Source: Limonium bicolor (Eukaryota; Streptophyta; Magnoliopsida; Caryophyllales; Plumbaginaceae). Taken from it: 64,000 bases of DNA. Numbering within the stretch: the stretch's first letter is position 1; each line of letters begins with the position of its first letter. Below the pieces are notes generated by a model. The model was not told the origin of the DNA. It worked only from the letters and a program-made list of their open reading frames with translations, and did not search any database. A program made the translations under genes and the position numbers. Shown piece after piece: positions 35,310-46,921 of the stretch. The DNA lies in contig CM041776.1 of the NCBI GenBank assembly GCA_023374045.1, forward strand, positions 47,684,171 to 47,748,170. Reading direction: 5' to 3'.

Positions 35310-38300
35310 TGAAATACCCCAAACTAATAAAACATGGACTAAATATATAATCACATTAATTAAGGCCTAAACATGCCTTAAAAGTCAACTGAGAACAACA
35401 GTGGTCAACACAAATCAAGATGTTGCACCCTTTGACTGTCGAGGGTAAATAAATACCCAAATAAACTTCTTAGGACCTAAAAATTTGTCCTAAGCATATT
35501 AACACATTATTAAACGTATTACAATTGTTGGGAAACACTCCAACACAAAGAACAAGCACTTTCATGCTTCAAGGTAAAAAAGGGCAAAAATGTGCTCTAA
35601 GAAACCTTAAAGGTCTAATGACCTCTAAATGATATAAAATTGGATACCATGATCAAATATCATGTAAGGAACACAACAAAACCGTTGTCAAAGAAAACCA
35701 AGCTCAGAAACACCTTGAGACACAAAATGTGCACTAAAACTCCTTAAAGCACATTTTTGTGTAATTGTCTTTTAAATTGGTTTTAAATGAGATAAAAGGT
35801 TATAATTACCTTAAATATGATAAAATATCATATAAAATCATATTGGGAATTTAATTCCAAGAATTTACAAATTTTTACAAATTTAATATTAAAATATTAA
35901 TAAAACCCTAAAGTGGGGCCCGTTTGGGTCAACATTGACTAAGTTGGTCAATGTTGACCATTGACCACGAATTGAGCCACATAAAATCGGTTGGGCAAGT
36001 CTCTAAACAGACCAAGAGACAAGTCCCATGTGACAATTAAATATACTATCTTACTTTTACATAAAATAAGGAAAAAGTAAACTTTACCTTATAAAAACAA
36101 AAGTTGTCTCACCACTTGCTTCCCCCATGTGAGTGTATCCGTTGGAGAGCCTCTTCTTACCTTATTATACGGTTGTTTCCAAGGCTCCAAGCAAGAACAA
36201 GACAAGAGAGGTGAGTCACATATTCATTAATTGATTAAACTAACAATATAACTACATAATTGAATCAAATAAGCACAAATAATTCATCACCTTTCTCAAT
36301 GTAGGCCGGCTGCCCCCTTGAATTGTCTCCAACGATTTTTCAACTCCAATCAAGGCTTGATGAGTCATCAAGTCACTTAAATCATAAAAAATTCAAAAAA
36401 TGTGTTTTAAGCCAAAATTAGGTCATTTTGCTCATTAGCTCCATTCCAACCGTGGAGCTCATTGCCAAACTCTCCCTTTGGCTCCTCTTGACCGAAGGTA
36501 GGTATCCCAAGCTCCATTGATGAGAGCTCAAGCTCTAGGTAAGCCCCTAAGGCATAAAAATGCCCATTTTCTTCATCTTTCTTTCCTTTTTCCATTGATC
36601 TACACTCTAACCTTTTCTATACTTCTATGTAGAGTGATTTGGAGGTTAAAGGAAGGTTTATTCTCGGCCATATCAAGATCTAAGGAGGAAAGTTCAAGTC
36701 TTGACCATTTAAGGTAAAAATGTGCTCTAAGCACATATCTCTTCTCCCTTGAAGATTTCGGTTGTAAACCTTGGTCCCCTAGCCTTATTTTCTTCTCCTT
36801 TTCATGTAGATTCAGTTGGTATTCCAAGATCTACAAGGAGTAGCTAGATCCAAGCCAAAAACACCATTTTTGGCATCTTAAACAAGGTAAAACTTAGCTA
36901 TCTTCCAAGCTAATTACCCACGGTTTTATACCTTGTTCTTAAGAGTGTTTTGATGCTCTTCTTTCTGGAAAAATAGGGCCGAGATCTCACTCCAACAAAC
37001 TTGGAGATCTAAGGTAAAAATCAATGATTTTCATGATTTAAATTACTTCTCATGGTTAGCTCATGTTTGGAGTTTAATCATGTCTTGTTTTCTACATGAA
37101 GACAAGTAAATCAAGCTTTGGAGAAACTCTCCTTTAGGTGGTGAATCCAAACAAGGAATTATCTAAGTTAAATCAAGGTATAAATCACTTAAATCTACAC
37201 TTGGTATATTAATGTGTTTATACACATTTATGCATATATGCCGTGAGTGAAAAGATTAATAAGGTTTTATTTTGACCTTAGGTGATTAAGAAATGGTTTA
37301 ATAAATTTTATAACTAATTAAACAATCATAATTGTCAAATTTAAGACATTATGTGGAAGTTTGGTAATTAAATGATGAATACATGGTGAGGCCAAAAGTC
37401 TATATGTATTTTGGGACATTTATGTGTAATTTATTTTGCAAGCCAATGTTTGTAATAAGGCCATGTATTTTAGGCCATTTTATTTATGCATTTTCAAGCT
37501 TTTATTTAAGTTTAGGTGATATTCTATTATTACCTAAAAGAAGTGGGTCTTAGATGTAATTAAATTAAATTTGGGGGCTTTATAAAAATAAGGCCGAAAA
37601 TTAGAGGTTAAAAGGAGTTTAAAATAAAGTTTATAAGATTTTATAAAGTTTTGGGGTTAAATGGTGATTTTTGAAAAGTATGGGTACAAACCGTGAATAA
37701 TGGAGATTAATGGTCAAGGAAATATTAAGGAGGTCAACCTTGACCATATGATAGGTTTTGACCAAATTAAATAAGTTAGATAACTTATTTAAGGCTTTAT
37801 AATAAGATAAGTATCTTATGGTAATATTTTTATAACATATATGGTAAATATGTTATTACCGAAAAATTAAGGGTGTACAATGGTATTTTAAACACCCATG
37901 GGCTATTAGGAATTTATTGGGTTGTTTTTGGAATTAAAATGAACTATATATGTATAATATATAGTTATTATGTCATTATGACACTTTGGAGAAATATAGA
38001 TGGTGGAATTACAAATACCGAAAGTATATGGGTTAATAAGGATATTTATAACCCTTTGGAGAAATTTGGAGATTTTTAGAATAATATAAGAGTGTTTATT
38101 AAGATATATGTATAATATATAGTTTTAATGAATTATTAAACTATATGTTATAAATAGGGCCAAATGGCAATTATTGAACTGTTTTGGGTCTGTTCGGTAT
38201 TTTATAAATATTGACCATAGGTTATATTTATATTAAGGTTAGAATGTTATATTAAAAGGAATATATAACATGGCATAAGTTATGGGATGATTTTGTAAAT

Positions 38301-38554
38301 AAAGGAGACTATGGTTTATGAAAAAGAATAAGGTTTAATATATGTGCCTATGTGGCAATATATAATAGTTTTGTATAAAAACTATAGGTTATTAATTAAA
38401 GGAAATAAGAATATCATATCAAATGATATTAGTATATGGTATAGCATTACATAATGTTATGTGGTCAAAATAGAATTTAAATAAATTCAAGGGCTGTACC
38501 GAATTAACAAGAGTTGGAAAATGAATTTTAGACTAAGGTCTATAATGTTATAAA
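35310..38554 (+). repeat. LTR C, related to LTRs A and B; right end not seen
   Basis: It begins TGAAATACCCCAAAC and keeps the block TCAAAGAAAACCAAGC near 35690 and AAAGCACATTTTTG near 35745 found in A and D. It has a perfect 13-bp-arm hairpin at 35927-35959 (arms GGTCAACATTGAC and GTCAATGTTGACC). From about 36200 to 37180 it holds a series of AAGGTAAAA/AGGTAAGC sites. It is AT-rich after 37200. Another LTR start at 38555 interrupts it. No coding sequence is recognised. Confidence 0.7.
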
Positions 38555-38798
38555 TGAAATACCCCTACTTAATTAAATATAGATTTGGATATATAACCAA
38601 TTAAATTATGGCCTAAAAAATAATGTGTACATTATTATGAGCATGTAACGACTTGCGAGCGAACGAACAATTAAATTTTGTACGAGCAGATACGTGTCCG
38701 AAAATATGACGACGTTACATATTAATACGGTCACGTACATATATATGTACATATACACAACATTACAATATTATAACGTTGTAAGTATAACTAAAAAC

Positions 38799-38964
38799 GC
38801 GACATGACAATATAGTCGCATAAGTACATATAGCAAACAAAAAATAATAATACGACAAATAAAATAGTCGTACTCATATACATGTAAAATTAATAACGTG
38901 ACGTAACAAATAACCGCTTATATATATGTATACAGCTAATAACGCGACATATTAATACAGTCGC
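38799..38964 (+). repeat. Stem-loop array in LTR H
   Basis: GCGAC/GTCGC at 38799-38819 (11-nt loop), TACGAC/GTCGTA at 38851-38872 (10-nt loop), GCGAC/GTCGC at 38944-38964 (11-nt loop). Degenerate versions lie near 38700 and 38896. Stem bases outside GAC/GTC vary but remain paired. Confidence 0.75.
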
Positions 38965-39024
38965 ATGTATACAGGAAATAAGCATAAATAAGGCTGAAAC
39001 AAAAAAAAGGAGCAAACACACTCT

Positions 39025-39092
39025 AGACGGGATTCAAACCCAAGACCTCTCATACCATCCCCGTAGCCTTAACCGGTTGAGCTATGCTCAAT
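39025..39092 (-). other. tRNA-like sequence with A-box and B-box
   Basis: The minus strand reads TAGCTCAACCGGTTAAG, fitting a tRNA D-arm/A-box, and 40 nt on GGGTTTGAATCCC, fitting a T-arm/B-box. The anticodon stem does not pair properly, so it is not a working tRNA. It may be a decayed tRNA gene, the head of a SINE, or a pol III-like motif recruited into the LTR. Confidence 0.6.
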
Positions 39093-40308
39093 TTCAGTAA
39101 TGAATTGTAACGAAATATTACTAGTAGTATCTTACTATGACACGATATTAACAAGCCTAACAAGCTGCCCCCACCGAACCTACCTACTTCCAATTCCTGT
39201 CTAGCCCACAACATAAATTTTCAGTACGTGCTATATCCACCAAGTACATACAAAAAAAAAATAACATGGTCCCCAATCTATGCATATGTAGTATGAATTA
39301 ACTAATAAATTACCTACTCTACCCATACCTACTCATATCCACTTGACCGACAACAAATGCAAAACTCAAAGACTTTTAGACATGGGAGCTCCCAACACAG
39401 CATGAGAGACCGACCAAACTCACACGCACCTCAGTAGCAGTCCTTGTCTTCCTCCTCGGTAGGCAGCTCTCATTCCTTCTACTGCTCCATAACCGAGAGA
39501 AGACATTACCTCCCGTGTTGCTGCTATTGCCTGTAGCGAACCACACACACCCTTGCTGTTGTAGAACCGGGATAGTGATGTTCGTCTTCCATGCTGCTAC
39601 GTCACGAACTAGAACCGAGAGAAGCTTCCGACACCCAGCACAACCACTCGAGCTATAGGCAGTTTCCCTCTGTCACGTTAACGGCACAGACCTATCCTCT
39701 TCGCCATCGCAAACATGACTCGCGAACCTCTCTTTTCTCTTTCCAGAACCGAGGGCGATGTCCCCAGTTTAAGAGAGACAATCCCAGCTCTCTGGCCTCT
39801 TTCCACGTACAAAAAAAGAGAGGAGAACAGAGCACAAGTGCCATATTTCAGGCGGTAACAATGCTAGCTCAATCTCATCAATTACACGCACCTACCACCG
39901 GTGATGTGTTTCCAACATTTCCCAGCTTCTTCTTCCTGTTATTTTCCAGAAACGTGAACGCATTCACTTTTTCCATTGCTGCTACCTCCGGCTATAGGCG
40001 AGTCCTTTCTCTTCCTCCATCAGTCGCTCCCTTCTTCTTCAACCGAAGACTACGAACATTTCTGTCATTCCAGAACCCCAAGCAGAGCAGCTTTTCCTTG
40101 CTGTCTCTTCTACCCTGAACGAATGCTTACCTTCTCGACTGAAAACGAGTGAGTAAAGGGAACCGCTTCTAACGCTCTGTTAAGGTAAGCAAATCAAGTT
40201 CAAGTCACCATAACATCTCCTATTACAATACCATCTTCTTTCCATATTTTCCCAACTCTGTATGAGCTAAAACTCTGCTCTTCCACGCATGGAAACAGAA
40301 GAAGTTCC

Positions 40309-40808
40309 NNNNNNNNNNNNNNNNNNNNNNNNNNNNNNNNNNNNNNNNNNNNNNNNNNNNNNNNNNNNNNNNNNNNNNNNNNNNNNNNNNNNNNNNNNNN
40401 NNNNNNNNNNNNNNNNNNNNNNNNNNNNNNNNNNNNNNNNNNNNNNNNNNNNNNNNNNNNNNNNNNNNNNNNNNNNNNNNNNNNNNNNNNNNNNNNNNNN
40501 NNNNNNNNNNNNNNNNNNNNNNNNNNNNNNNNNNNNNNNNNNNNNNNNNNNNNNNNNNNNNNNNNNNNNNNNNNNNNNNNNNNNNNNNNNNNNNNNNNNN
40601 NNNNNNNNNNNNNNNNNNNNNNNNNNNNNNNNNNNNNNNNNNNNNNNNNNNNNNNNNNNNNNNNNNNNNNNNNNNNNNNNNNNNNNNNNNNNNNNNNNNN
40701 NNNNNNNNNNNNNNNNNNNNNNNNNNNNNNNNNNNNNNNNNNNNNNNNNNNNNNNNNNNNNNNNNNNNNNNNNNNNNNNNNNNNNNNNNNNNNNNNNNNN
40801 NNNNNNNN
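40309..40808. other. Assembly gap of 500 N
   Basis: Exactly 500 undetermined bases, a usual placeholder for a gap of unknown size. The ends of LTR H and of the D 3' LTR are missing here. Confidence 0.98.
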
Positions 40809-41747
40809 CTTAAGAGAATGGAGAAGCTAATGAGCTCTTCAAACTTGATTTTCCTCCATCAATGGAGTTTCCTCTTGGCACCAAAATGGAGCTTTGAAAG
40901 ATTTGAAAAGATAGAAAGATAGGTCTTGGCCTAACTAAGAGAAATATGTGCTTAGTTTTTGATTTGGAGCTAAAATGAGTAAGTTATGGACAAGGCAAGG
41001 TGGTGTTGCCATGGGTGCTGCTCCTACGTGAATGAAGGGAGGAAGAAGATGGTGGAACCGTGTGAAGAAGAGAAATGAAGAGAGAGAAGAAGAAAGGTGG
41101 CTAATTAAGATATTTGCTTTAATAAAGTAAATAGTACTCTTTTACTTATCTCTTCTTTTCTTCCTTATTTGACTACTTATGGTGACTCATCCTCCCTTAG
41201 AAAAACTGGCCCCCTCATTATAAACAAGATATTTATGGTCTTGTTTGACCAACTAATTGACTTAAGTTGATTAAAACTTAAACTAGTCACTATTTGGCAC
41301 TATTCACTAATCAGTGCATATTTATGAAATTTTTGATTTCCCATTGATTTAGACCTCCTAATGTGATACTAATTAGTACAAATGTTGATTAAAGAGAGAG
41401 ATGATGGACATTTAGCCACTCAAAACTCAATTCTAAGACAATTTCTCAAAAATGTGCTTTAAGACTTCTTAAAGCACATTTTGTGTTTTAACTTGTTTTC
41501 AAGCTTGGTTTTCTTTGCTAATTGATTTAAAATGACCATTAGGATATTACTAAGGTCTTCTCATGATACTTTGGTACTCACCCAAGTCTCTCCAAGCTTA
41601 GAGCACATTGTTGCCCTAATTGCCCTTAAGGCATTTTCTTGTGTTTTCCTTGGTTTAAATTGTCTACCAATCTTTCTAAGGCATATTTTAGCCTTTATAC
41701 ATCATGATTTGATGTTTACTTAGCATACTTAGGTTTGGGGTATTTCA
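40809..41747 (-). repeat. 3' LTR of element D (partial)
   Basis: Read on the minus strand it begins TGAAATACCCCAAACC and follows LTR A for its first 900 bp, including the stem-loop at 41454-41477 and the phrase CCATTTTGGTGCCAAGAGGA near 40880. It is more diverged from A than A's two LTRs are from each other. It is cut by the N gap. Confidence 0.85.
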
Positions 41748-41784
41748 ATCTACCCCCCTTAAAAGAACTTTGTCCCCAAAGTTC
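41748..41784 (-). promoter_or_regulatory. Terminal hairpin and polypurine tract of element D
   Basis: Minus strand: arms GAACTTTG and CAAAGTTC (41765-41784) around GGGA, then TTTTAAGGGGGGTAGAT next to the LTR. Compared with A, one C-G pair has become T-A on both arms. Confidence 0.9.
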
Positions 41785-42001
41785 CCATGCATCTTATCTT
41801 GTTAGAATACATGTCTTACCTCATTCCTTAGATCATATAGATCATACTTATGTATACTTAATCTCATTGGATCATTAGATCCGCCATATTCTTATACTTA
41901 AATATCACACAACATGCTTAAGCATGTATAGCACTCAAAATTCCTTTTGTTCCTTTTTGATGATTAAAACATTCACATAACTTCCAACGTATTCTCCCAT
42001 G

Positions 42002-42125
42002 TCACCGGTCCGTAGACAATGGCTCATTCGTCCTTGTCACCATGGGCCAGAATACAAAACACGCTGCTCTCCCCATGTCACCGGTCCGAAGACAAAGGCT
42101 TGTGCGTCCTCGACTTCATGGGCGA
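42002..42125 (-). repeat. Two imperfect ~60-bp repeats before the D polypurine tract
   Basis: Two copies of CATGTCACCGGTCCG followed by AGACAA, a GTCCT stretch and CATGGGC. They lie where A and B have their stem-loop arrays and contain GGAC/GTC pairs, but the loops are longer and less regular. Confidence 0.5.
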
Positions 42126-42243
42126 GACTCAGTAAAAAGGTAATCCTTTTTACGAGGTCATGTGAGGAATAATTCCTCTAATTAAAAATACAACCAACTC
42201 CAATTTCATTTTATCCCAAGGCCTCTATCCTTAGTGTGATTTA

Positions 42244-42393
42244 ATTGTGACCACTGGTAGGGAGTTTCAGGAATCATCCAACCCTGATGTGATCAGCATC
42301 AGTGTAGAACTATCCTTCCACCCCAATTTGTGTTCGGTTTCCCTTGATCCCTAGAAAATCAAGTTCCACCTCCCACGTCATTTTCAAACATCC
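42244..42393. repeat. Conserved ~150-bp non-coding block, copy D
   Basis: It is similar to A 9931-10080 and B 25598-25745, in inverse orientation as expected for a minus-strand element. The hairpin at 42284-42302 has arms CTGATG and CATCAG. Confidence 0.8.
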
Positions 42394-42904
42394 AAATAAT
42401 TCACTCATGTCTAATTTTCTATCTTTTTAGTTCTTCTAATCATAATCAATACATCTCCAAAGTGTGGACTCCTTCCATCAAACATTCCCAATTCATCTCT
42501 TAGTAATTACCTCCAGACTTAAATTCTTACTAAATTCTATAACTGTCCCATACCAATTTTCACCATCTTATATCTCATAGCATTACCATTTCCTTCCTCA
42601 CACTCATATCAAATTGTATCTCATAATGTTATCTTATTATCTCCCACATAGTCTCATATCGACTCATAACTCATATATTCTTATTTCTTAAGTCTCCTTA
42701 AACCTCCTCCTTAATTCTCTTAACTTGTACTCACACCGGAGTTAACAAGATAGGTACTTAATATATATGGTATTCACATCTTCTGTGTGCAATCACCATG
42801 ATTTATCTCAAAATGTTTATGTAAAACATATTCTCAAATTATTTTGTGCTATGCATACCGTAGTTTATGTACTCAGTACACAAACATACGCTAAGCGGTT
42901 TTCG

Positions 42905-42941
42905 CTCTACCCCCCTTAAAATGGATTACGCCCACGTAATC
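42905..42941 (-). promoter_or_regulatory. Internal hairpin-polypurine module of element D
   Basis: Minus strand: arms GATTACG and CGTAATC (42924-42941) around TGGG, then TTTTAAGGGGGGTAGAG. It is the same as A 9404-9440, about 1.1 kb before the terminal tract. Confidence 0.87.
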
Positions 42942-45826
42942 AACATTATATCATCCTTGAACTTAAGTTCAAGATGTCTAATTCTCACCAAGTATTCTAG
43001 CTTCCACGTCATCTATCTTACTTATAATTCGATCAGAAATGACTTAGTCTCTGTATCGAGGATTCTTAACGGTACTTATACCGTTCCTTAGCTTAGTTTG
43101 GTCTAATCTCAAAGGTACTGATCTGCTAGCTTTCGCTGCGCAACTCTGATAATCTTAGGCTTAACTGCTTTTCTTAAACTTCATAGTATTATACATCCTC
43201 CTGCCTCCTTACAGTTTAGGAATATTGGTCTCTCAATGGACACGTGTTATCTTCATATATACACGGCCTTAATGAGTTATAACTCGTCTATCCATTCTCC
43301 TTGAAGGTCTTATGCTCATACTCTTAGTATTTTCTCGAATGTCTAAATTGTTCTCCCCCAATTGACCTTTGGTCTGAGGATGATTCTTAGTCTGAAACTA
43401 CTGTTTAGTGCATATTGCGCTTTACAGTCTTAACCCCATACATCTTAAGACATGTTCAATGTCTGTACTTAACAATCCGTGCTCTTCGCATTTCATAGTC
43501 CTTAATTATCTGTTCTCTGGTTCCTCTGTGTTGCTGGTTCAACTGAATTCTTCTCTTCGGCTGTCTGTGGTAGTAGCTGCTCTTGTGTGATCTTGCATCG
43601 TTGTCCGTGGTACGGAGTCGACTACCTCCCGTGTTCTTTACACTACTCGTCTACATGCATGGGGTACCTTACTGGTACATTACTACTTACCCAACTAACT
43701 CATAAATGAGCGTGTCGGGCCTGCAAGCCCCTGTGGGGTGCAGTCGTCCCACGTCTCGTTTTAGTAAACTCATAGTGTCCGTCACACGTTTAGCTATTGC
43801 TAATTATGAAGTATTCTGTTGTCGATCTCCTCTTTCATCGTTCCATAATAACATTTATTGTTCTTCTTGAAGTTAATCAAGGGAAGTCCATTTACTGTGT
43901 TCTTGGGTATGGTGTGCTCCAGCTCCTTTCTGTATTCCGTATTGATTCTATTTCTTAGTAGTGTAGGTCTCTTTCCATAGAGCCTCTTATTTTCTTTCTC
44001 ATATTTGTTCTACTAGGAATGCACTTCTAGTTCCATGAGGAATGGGTAGTGTGCTTCCAGTGAAATCTTACCTAACTAGGTCCAGACTACTGGCATCAAT
44101 GCTCAGTTCGTCTACCATCTTATTTCCTTACTTATACTGGTCTTAACTCATAAATCTAATTGCCTCAGTGTCAATATTTGACGGCTCATACATAATGGTC
44201 GCCTTACCGCGCACCATGACTTAATCCACTTATCTAACTATTGTACTCACGACCACTACTACCGTGGTAGTTGGCCTTTACCATGTTGCCCATTAATGGT
44301 GAAACCTCTACTCACTTATTCTAATGTCTTACCTTATACTCAATCCCCTCTTTGTAAACACATTGGGAGTTTTCTCATTCCGGTGTATAGCGGTTGTGTT
44401 ACCATGCTGTAAAATAGTTGTCTCTTAATACGAAGGTGTTCTGCTCCAATCTCAGATTCGTAAACAGGCTGATTTCTCTCGCTTTCTTTCATCCTTAGTG
44501 ATGTTATCTACCATGTAGTTTAACTGATTACTGAAGAAGTCATCCACTGAGTCACAAGCTCTTCTGAGCATTGATTAATTGACGTGCCACAATGTGCAGT
44601 CACAATGTTTATCTCTGACCATTACTAATTCTTACATCCTGGGTGTTGGATATGGGGTCTATCTGTGCGACCTTCCTTATTACTCAAGTGTATCTGGTAT
44701 GTTCTAAGGTGATCTCAAAGTTCATAGTTTCCATTTTCTAAATAAAGTGTATTTTATCTCTAATATGTGAAAGCCCTTTTGAGGGGTTCATTCCCACTCA
44801 TGGCCTCACAACAAGGAGAGGTATCCCCACCCTAAAAGGCATGGTTCGTTCTCCGCTCCTGTCCTTAGCATTATCTCAATATTCTCATTGGTACCCTTTC
44901 TTGGTAATGTTCTTCCCAATCTAAGTTATAGGTTTGGTAACCGTTCATATCTACAAATTGTAGTCCCTTCGTGGCTTAAACAAGCTCTCTCATAACTTAT
45001 TGCACCTCGGGCTCTGATGTGGTTAACATCCTTGGCTCGTGGCTCTTAATGCTTAATGTCTCAGTTCATTATTTGTACTCTTTACTCATCTGCAGGTCAT
45101 CCCTATAAGATTCTGGTTCTTTGAGCACTATCCACCGTTAGGTTATATACTAAATGTAGTATCGGATTTCATGATAAGTTGTTGCATCCTGCTTCCTGCT
45201 AGGGAAGTTGTTCAGGTGATCTGAGGTTGCTCAATGTCTTTGACAATGCTGTCACTTTACTAGACTTATGTCTTTTAATAGTCAAGGTTAGGTTCGTATT
45301 AGGCGTCTACCTTACGGTGTCCAAGTTGGATATCATCCTGTCGTCTTATACTTCCATCTCAACGCTTCGTTCAACTTCTGTTGATTACGCCCCCCTTTGA
45401 TGATCAATCATACTTGGGTGTTAATGAGTTAGACGAACAATACTAGCTGTCATTCATCAGTTTGTTCGGCTCGACTATGCCCGCTCTGTGGGGGTAGTCC
45501 TCTGAGCTTTCCTCCGTGGAATTCGTATGTCCTTAACTCTTGGTAGGTTATATCTTAAGTCTACTCTCTCTGTCCTTGTTTCCGGGGTTTACTAACATAT
45601 TCATCGAAGTTTGTTGTTATCGGCAGGTTTTAACGGTCATCTCGGGAGTTTTATCCCGCTCTTTTAGAGAACGTTATGTCAACGGTCTCAATGGTATCTT
45701 GTTATACATTCCTCGTATGTTATTGATTACATATTGTTTTGCTCGGATCACCGAGCGATCTCTTAGGTTTTCCTCGTGGAGTATGAGATTGGTGTTCTTA
45801 CCGTACTGTCAGTTGTTGTTGTAGTG
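42942..45826 (-). mobile_element. Non-coding internal region of element D, 3' part
   Basis: Collinear with A. For example 44815-44860 (minus) matches A 8071-8105 (AACGAACCA, then GTGGGGATACCTCT). I see no open frame worth naming. Confidence 0.6.
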
Positions 45827-45831
45827 GGTTA
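45827..45831. repeat. Target-site duplication of element E (left)
   Basis: GGTTA; the partner is at 62382-62386, directly after the other LTR. Confidence 0.93.
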
Positions 45832-46247
45832 TGAAATAGTAAGTTCCTAATTCCCTAACCTCCTATCCTAATCTCTAATCTGATTCTTATTCTGCTACTA
45901 GACCTTTTACCCTTTATCGAGTTACCTTTCTACTTCGCAACTGAGCTTTTTGAGAGAGAGAATCGTAAAGGCAATGCAACAGTGTATATTTTCGAGTGTG
46001 AAAAACGTATCTTTTACCGTGGGGCTGAACCCCTATTTATAGTGTTTACACTTCCAGATTGAGAGTTGCCAGCCTGTACTTCTTTTTAATTGCCAGGCTG
46101 GCGTTTACATATAAGCAGGATATTTAATTTACTCATCCGGCCGGAACATTCTCCGATCCGGCGACATTCCCTGTTCTAAGCTGTTCCTTCTAGTCACATA
46201 GGACCGGATGTTCTACCTTTCCTTATTCTCGTACTTTTCCCTCTTCA
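45832..46247 (-). repeat. 3' LTR of element E
   Basis: 416 bp, minus-strand TGAAGAGGG...TACTATTTCA, near-identical to 61966-62381. It has a TATA-like CTATAAATAG and a 9-bp-arm hairpin (GCCAGCCTG and CAGGCTGGC, 46068-46102). Confidence 0.95.
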
Positions 46248-46251
46248 TCAG
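46247..46251. repeat. Target-site duplication of element G (left)
   Basis: ATCAG; the partner is at 51452-51456. The insertion point is at the junction of the E LTR and its polypurine tract. Confidence 0.92.
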
Positions 46252-46526
46252 TGATAAGTGTCTAAATGAGCATGATTTATAGGTGTATTTCATATATTAT
46301 ATTAGCACTTTTCTTACTCATTTCTCCACTTCGGTTAGTTTTCCTCTAGTTTATGTTTTATCGTTTATCTCATAAATTTATTGGTTTAACATGAGGAAAA
46401 CCAATCCGGGAGTAAAGTAGACAAGGAGACGAACGCATAGGCGCAAACGGCTCGAAAAACGGAGTCCAAATGAAGAATGTAGAGCCGGTCAAACGGAGGC
46501 ACGCGAGAGTCACGCGATGGGCGTGA

Positions 46527-46722
46527 CCGCCCCAATAGTGGCGGACGTGACAGTGGTGCAACCGCCCCCTAAGTGGCGGACGTCACAGGTACAACCACCC
46601 CCAAAGTGGCGGACGTAAGTGTGGGCAACCGCCCAAATAGTGGCGGACGTGAGACACCAGGCTACCGCCTGTTGTTGGGCGGTCTTGGAGGCGGACACTA
46701 GACAACGCCTGTTATCTGGCGG
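46527..46722 (+). repeat. Six CCGCC/GGCGG stem-loops in LTR G
   Basis: Units at 46527-46544, 46562-46579, 46595-46612, 46629-46646, 46665-46682 and 46706-46722 each have an 8-nt loop; most are followed by ACGT. Unit 3 has CCACC and unit 6 lacks a C here, but both are perfect in the 3' LTR (50127-50323). There unit 5 is broken instead. It is GC-rich in AT-rich DNA. Confidence 0.9.
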
Positions 46723-46913
46723 ACATGGAGGCGGACAGCGACTAGTCGCGCGAGCTTATCTTCTTCGCGTCGACTTCGTCCATCGACTTGCCTTCGCCGA
46801 CTTCTGCAACTCGTCCACTGTCTGCAATATCCATCTACTCTGCACACGATCTGTCCCCTGCAATAAATGATCAATCAGTTGCTGTTATCTTCATTTTCTC
46901 TTCTTCATTTCTC

Positions 46914-46921
46914 TATTTAAA
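46914..46921 (+). promoter_or_regulatory. Candidate TATA box of LTR G
   Basis: TATTTAAA within CTCTATTTAAACCCACGAG; the copy in the 3' LTR is near 50514. It lies about 190 bp downstream of the stem-loop array. Confidence 0.5.

Larger units (their letters stand above)
38555..40308 (+). repeat. LTR H, left part, running into the assembly gap
   Basis: It begins TGAAATACCCC after ATAAA and resembles the first 60 bp of LTR C. It contains GAC/GTC stem-loops (38799-38964), a tRNA-like stretch (39025-39092) and a GC-richer part (about 39350-40200) with a 175-codon open frame that I do not recognise. Its right end and TSD are lost in the gap. Confidence 0.6.

Noticed and set aside
39591..40118. 175-codon plus-strand frame in LTR H
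   Set aside because: Low-complexity Ser/Phe/Arg-rich sequence from a CT-rich stretch, with no domain or codon pattern that I recognise.
40289..40813. 174-codon frame starting METEEV
   Set aside because: Almost entirely N bases of the assembly gap.
46619..46870. Frames across the GC-rich part of LTR G (also 50110-50467)
   Set aside because: Produced by the CCGCC/GGCGG repeat units on both strands; not conserved as protein.
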